Positions 7,156 through 9,634 of a stretch of 9,634 bases of DNA are shown in pieces. Below the pieces are notes generated by a model. The model saw nothing but the letters and a program-made list of their open reading frames with translations. It searched no databases and had not been told where the DNA came from. The stretch comes from an uncultured Eubacteriales bacterium (GTDB lineage Bacteria > Bacillota > Clostridia > Oscillospirales > Oscillospiraceae), in the NCBI GenBank assembly GCA_900549885.1, contig URQA01000095.1, positions 1-9,634 on the forward strand. Direction: 5' to 3'. The translations under genes and the position numbers were made by a program. Position 1 is the stretch's first letter, and every line of letters begins with the position of its first letter.

Positions 7156-7341
7156 TCACTTGCAGCCACAGTTGGTGCCATGGTCGCCCAACTGGAAGGA
7201 AGAACACTCGGTCTCCTTACAGTTGCCCACACTGTTCTGGGTGCAGCCCACCTGAATCTCATTCAGAGTGCAGGACTGGTTCTTGTGATGGGCACAGCTG
7301 GACACATTGCACTTAATGCTGGGGTTGGTTTGATCAAACAT
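7156..7341 (-). CDS. DUF1540 domain, small cysteine-rich protein
   Basis: A 61-residue protein with eight cysteines (C11, C16, C24, C33, C41, C46, C58, C60) and H18/H19. The N-terminal pattern IKCNVSSCAHHKNQSCTLNE, followed by IQVG and a later TECSSF, matches the DUF1540 family as I remember it. These are short proteins of Clostridia, probably metal-binding through the cysteines, whose function is not established. GAGGAGG lies upstream of the ATG, and that site can pair with TCCTCG just before it, so translation could be controlled by a hairpin. It follows the membrane protein gene after 63 bases and may be co-transcribed with it or have its own promoter. Family call fairly sure; any role is unknown. 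Confidence 0.88.
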   Translation of the reverse strand: MFDQTNPSIKCNVSSCAHHKNQSCTLNEIQVGCTQNSVGNCKETECSSFQLGDHGTNCGCK

Positions 7342-7352
7342 GTGTGTTTTCC

Positions 7353-7380
7353 TCCTCGCGTTCCATATCGGATACGAGGA
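7353..7380 (-). repeat. Inverted repeat covering the DUF1540 ribosome binding site
   Basis: On the minus strand TCCTCG (7380-7375) can pair with CGAGGA (7358-7353), with a further TCC/GGA pairing inside. The 3' arm overlaps the AGGAGG ribosome binding site (7356-7351) of the small gene that starts at 7341. It could hold the site closed. Short enough to be chance. Confidence 0.45.
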
Positions 7381-7404
7381 TAGTATGGCCTGAGCACCGA
7401 TGGA

Positions 7405-8292
7405 TTATTCTTCCAATTTTTCAACCCCGCCCTCTTGGGCCGCCCCTCCTCCTGCCTTGGCAGCAGAGTCCTCTTTGGCTTCCTCCGGCACATCCAGCAC
7501 TTGGGGGATAAACTGGGGCGCAATACGGCTTCTTCCCCGGGTTTTAACATAGATAAAACCAATCGCGGAGAACACCACCGCGCCAATGAAGTTAACCAGC
7601 AGATCCTCCATGGTGTCCGCAATGCCCAGATCCAGATAACCGCCCAGCCCAAGGGGCATCTGGGATCCGTCCTCCAGCACCAGAATTACGTCCTGGATGC
7701 CTCGGACGATGACGGCTTTGGTGCCGTGGTCAGGGTCCAGGTTAACCGTAGAGATGGTGTTCAAAATGGTGTCCTTTTGCATGTCCATCAAAAAGACATG
7801 GTCCATGAAAAACTCAAAGAACTCCCAGATTACACCGATGGTCATGGAAAAGCAGAAGGCCACTACCGCCATGAAAAAGGGAGACAAATTCAGGGACACC
7901 CGCTCATTGCGGTTGAGCAGGTCCACCAGAGCAAAGCCAATAGCGGCGCACAAAAAGCCGTTCATGGTATGAAGCATGGTGTCCCAATACGGGAAGGTGA
8001 TATAGAACGACTGGATTTCCCCCAAAATCTCCGCAGCAAAAATGAACAGTAGGATGACGATCTCCAGGGTATCCGGCAGGTCAATGTGAAGGCTTCGTTC
8101 CAGCACCGAGGGCAGCAGGAACAGCACCAGGGTGAGCGCGCACAACAGTACATTTTCAAAATTTCCGTTGAAAAACTGGGCCACCATCATTACAATAACC
8201 AGCACCCGCAGGGTGAAGTAGATCGTATATACCAGTTTCTTGTTGGCCACATGGCGGCCTCTGAGCAGCTTTGGCTCCTGTTCTTTTCTCAT
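7405..8292 (-). CDS. DUF2238/YjdF-like integral membrane protein
   Basis: A 295-residue membrane protein of unknown function. About six hydrophobic segments are visible: 20-42, 46-64, 74-92, 105-127, 138-160 and 229-250. Conserved-looking polar residues lie in or beside them: YWDTMLHTMNGFL (102-113), IWEFFEFFMD (155-164) and DTMEDLLVNFIGA (226-238). This D-H...WE...DT-D-N layout resembles the DUF2238/YjdF family as I recall it; a membrane-embedded metal or ligand site is conceivable but not shown. A soluble loop (about 165-220) separates the last two segments. The C-terminus is a low-complexity tail rich in Ala, Gly and Glu. ATG at 8292 is preceded by a weak GGGGGA; a GTG nine codons upstream has no good ribosome binding site. 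Start moderately sure, family moderately sure. Confidence 0.8.
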   Translation of the reverse strand: MRKEQEPKLLRGRHVANKKLVYTIYFTLRVLVIVMMVAQFFNGNFENVLLCALTLVLFLLPSVLERSLHIDLPDTLEIVILLFIFAAEILGEIQSFYITFPYWDTMLHTMNGFLCAAIGFALVDLLNRNERVSLNLSPFFMAVVAFCFSMTIGVIWEFFEFFMDHVFLMDMQKDTILNTISTVNLDPDHGTKAVIVRGIQDVILVLEDGSQMPLGLGGYLDLGIADTMEDLLVNFIGAVVFSAIGFIYVKTRGRSRIAPQFIPQVLDVPEEAKEDSAAKAGGGAAQEGGVEKLEE

Positions 8293-8420
8293 TTGGATCC
8301 CCCGTTCAAGCGGCCCCACCCGGACTCGCCGCCGGACCGGGGTCTGGTTTTAGTCTGCCCCATCGGTCCGAAGCGTATTTTTAACGCACTGGCACATATA
8401 CTGGGTGGGGAGGTGAAGCA

Positions 8421-8633
8421 ATGGACTTACGGAACAATCAGATTACGCTGGGTGAGCTGTGGGATAATCCCCGCAGCCGGGCAGTCTTTCAGCGGAAGGT
8501 ACCCATGCTGGCCAAGCATCCGGTCAAGGGCGCGGCCCGCACGGTTACACTGGAACAATTGGCAGACTTTTTGGACAGTTGGGTCCCGTCTAAGCTAATC
8601 CAAGGTGTCATCCAGGACCTGCGGCAGTTGTAG
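8421..8633 (+). CDS. Small hypothetical protein, 70 residues
   Basis: The only convincing plus-strand gene in the window. GGGGAGG lies 7 bases upstream of the ATG, and a bidirectional terminator follows 28 bases after the stop. The protein looks helical and amphipathic: NNQITLGELWDNPRSRAVFQ, then a basic middle (KHPVKGAARTVTLEQLADFL) and a C-terminal helix ending IQDLRQL. No membrane segment, signal peptide, cysteine or catalytic motif is visible. The LGEL-x-DNP-x-(S/A)-R pattern reminds me of short helical modules at the ends of longer Firmicute proteins, but I cannot name a family. It is divergent from the membrane protein gene, with about 128 bases between them. A weak TATACT at 8397-8402 could be its -10 box, but no -35 box is evident. 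Confidence 0.72.
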   Translation: MDLRNNQITLGELWDNPRSRAVFQRKVPMLAKHPVKGAARTVTLEQLADFLDSWVPSKLIQGVIQDLRQL

Positions 8634-8660
8634 CCGTGTTACATTTTTTATTCTAACGAA

Positions 8661-8707
8661 AATAGGCCCGGCTGTCAACTGACAGACAGCCAGGCCTATT
8701 CCTTTTT
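8661..8707. terminator. Bidirectional intrinsic terminator
   Basis: A 16-base-pair inverted repeat with one mismatch (8661-8676 with 8685-8700) and an 8-base loop. On the plus strand it is followed by CCTTTTT and would end the 70-residue gene. On the minus strand the stem runs into TTTTC and an A/T-rich stretch and would end the glyoxalase gene. It sits between two convergent genes. Confidence 0.9.
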
Positions 8708-8714
8708 CCGCCCG

Positions 8715-9083
8715 TTAACGTTGAGGAACAATCTCAATCCAGTAACCGTCCGGGTCCTCGATAAAATAAATCCCCATATCTGGATTTTCAAAGCATACAC
8801 ATCCCATGGCCTTGTGCTTGGCCAGCGCCTCGTCATAGTCCTCTGCCGTCATCGCCAAGTGAAATTCACACTCCCCCAGGTCATAGGGCTGGGGGTGATC
8901 CTTCACCCAGGTCAATTCCAGCCGAAAATCTGTCTTGCCATCTCCCAGGTAAGTGATGACAAAGCCGCCGTCTTCTGGTGTGATCGTCTTGCCCACAGGC
9001 TCCAGGCCCAGAGCCTGTTTGTAAAAGGCCAAGCTCCGGTCCAAATCGGTCACATTAAAATTGAAGTGGTTGAACGTATACAT
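8715..9083 (-). CDS. Glyoxalase I-like VOC-family metalloenzyme
   Basis: A 122-residue protein of the vicinal oxygen chelate superfamily, probably lactoylglutathione lyase (GloA)-type, which detoxifies methylglyoxal as a thiol adduct. Two beta-alpha-beta-beta-beta modules are visible: about 4-60 (FNHFNFNVTDLDRSLAFYKQ) and 71-119. The four metal ligands of glyoxalase I match H6, E56 (FRLELTW), H75 (CEFHLAM) and E117 (YWIEIVP), close to the spacing of the E. coli enzyme. The second module ends with the typical FIEDPDGYWIEIV. The ATG at 9083 has AAGGAG 8 bases upstream; upstream in-frame codons overlap the preceding ORF. It lies 22 bases after the serine dehydratase fragment, perhaps on one transcript. 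Clostridia often lack glutathione, so the thiol substrate is open, and another VOC activity is possible. Confidence 0.9.
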   Translation of the reverse strand: MYTFNHFNFNVTDLDRSLAFYKQALGLEPVGKTITPEDGGFVITYLGDGKTDFRLELTWVKDHPQPYDLGECEFHLAMTAEDYDEALAKHKAMGCVCFENPDMGIYFIEDPDGYWIEIVPQR

Positions 9084-9105
9084 GACAAAAGCTCCTTTTT
9101 CAGTA

Positions 9106-9594
9106 TCACATCTGGCTGGGGAGAGGCCGGCCCTCTGCCAGCTTCCGCCCGGTGGGCGTGGCCGCCAGGCCGCCCTCCCCTGTCTCCCGCAGGGAGGCAG
9201 GCAAACAGCGGCCGATAGAGGCCATAGCGTCGATGACCTCATCGCAGGGGATGGCCCCGGCAATGCCCGCCAGCGCCATGTCCGCACAGGCCAAGGCGTT
9301 CACCGCACCCATGACATTGCGCTTGACACAGGGCACCTCCACCAGCCCGGCCACCGGGTCGCACACCAGCCCCAGCTGGTTCTTGATGGCCATGGCGCAG
9401 GCGTAGGAGAGCTTGGCGGCGGCCATGGTGACCTCTAAATTGAGGAGCGATTCCTGCTTGCGCGCAGCGGCGTGGGCCTCGCTAGCCTGGTCGCGCCGCT
9501 TTTGTGCCCTTTGGAAATAATACGCTGCGCAGGATGCGATGACGCTGGGCAGAAGGCCCAGCAGAAATGCTGTTACCTCTGTCAATACTCCCAC
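9106..9594 (-). CDS. Chimeric ORF: phage-like membrane N-terminus joined to L-serine dehydratase alpha C-terminus
   Basis: A 162-residue ORF of two unlike parts. Residues 1-72 have one membrane segment (about 5-26), a charged stretch QRAQKRRDQASEAHAAARKQ and ESLLNLEVTMAAAKLSYA, resembling a small membrane protein of clostridial prophages as I remember it. From about 73 the text LGLVCDPVAGLVEVPCVKRN through LRETGEGGLAATPTGRKL is the C-terminal end of the Fe-S L-serine dehydratase alpha chain (SdaA), which deaminates serine to pyruvate. C78 and C89 match two of the three cluster cysteines (C-x10-C); the third, and most of the catalytic domain, are absent, so dehydratase activity is unlikely. 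GTG at 9594 gives this length; TTG at 9585, overlapping the upstream stop (TTGA), is an equally likely start. The join could be real recombination or an assembly error. Confidence 0.78.
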   Translation of the reverse strand: MGVLTEVTAFLLGLLPSVIASCAAYYFQRAQKRRDQASEAHAAARKQESLLNLEVTMAAAKLSYACAMAIKNQLGLVCDPVAGLVEVPCVKRNVMGAVNALACADMALAGIAGAIPCDEVIDAMASIGRCLPASLRETGEGGLAATPTGRKLAEGRPLPSQM

Positions 9595-9634
9595 CTCGCC
9601 TTCGTTCCCCGCACGTCGACATGGACGATATACT
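9582..9634 (-). CDS. 3' end of a probable phage gene, cut by the window edge
   Basis: Reading in from the right edge, a minus-strand frame encodes YIVHVDVRGTKARWEY and stops at TGA (9584-9582). The stop shares bases with the TTG start candidate of the next ORF, a tight coupling typical of phage gene clusters. The RGTKARWEY ending resembles the C-terminus of a short conserved protein of Firmicute prophages, from memory only. With 16 residues visible, the product cannot be named. Confidence 0.45.
   Translation of the reverse strand, partial: YIVHVDVRGTKARWEY

Noticed and set aside
8374..8402. Promoter for the plus-strand 70-residue gene
   Set aside because: TATACT at 8397-8402 is plausible as a -10 box, but the -35 position reads CGTATT and the site would leave a leader of only about 12 bases, so I did not list it.
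9084..9287. N-terminal extension of the glyoxalase gene
   Set aside because: It overlaps the serine dehydratase coding part in another frame, and the extra residues look non-coding.

Overview
The window reads as chromosomal DNA of a GC-rich Firmicute. T-box riboswitches, strong AGGAGG ribosome binding sites, canonical TTGACA/TATAAT-type promoters and the amino acid biosynthesis gene types fit the Clostridia, and an Oscillospirales-like gut anaerobe is my best guess. That placement is inference from style; no phylogenetic marker was compared. Almost everything lies on the minus strand, so the genetic order runs from high to low coordinates.

Right edge (9106-9634): the last residues of one probable phage gene, then a chimeric ORF. 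Its first ~70 residues resemble a small phage membrane protein, and the rest is the C-terminal end of an iron-sulfur L-serine dehydratase alpha subunit. A glyoxalase I-like gene follows closely (8715-9083). A bidirectional terminator (8661-8707) separates it from a lone plus-strand gene for a 70-residue protein (8421-8633). Next on the minus strand are a six-segment membrane protein (7405-8292) and a small cysteine-rich DUF1540 protein (7156-7341), ending in a terminator.

Middle (2664-7028): a complete branched-chain amino acid operon. A consensus promoter drives a T-box leader whose specifier reads GUC (valine). Then come ilvB and ilvN (acetolactate synthase large and small subunits), a rhomboid-family membrane protease gene overlapping ilvN by four bases, ilvC (ketol-acid reductoisomerase) and a strong intrinsic terminator. 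The enzymes perform the first two common steps of valine, isoleucine and leucine synthesis. The rhomboid gene is the unexpected member.

Left part (51-2552): a cysteine operon. A second consensus promoter and T-box leader, with specifier UGC (cysteine), precede cysE (serine acetyltransferase) and cysS (cysteinyl-tRNA synthetase). Uncharged tRNA-Cys would therefore raise both cysteine synthesis and cysteine charging.

The best candidates for a second look are the phage/serine-dehydratase chimera at the right edge and the rhomboid gene embedded in the valine-controlled operon. I saw no CRISPR array, tRNA, rRNA, insertion sequence or clearly new multi-gene system.
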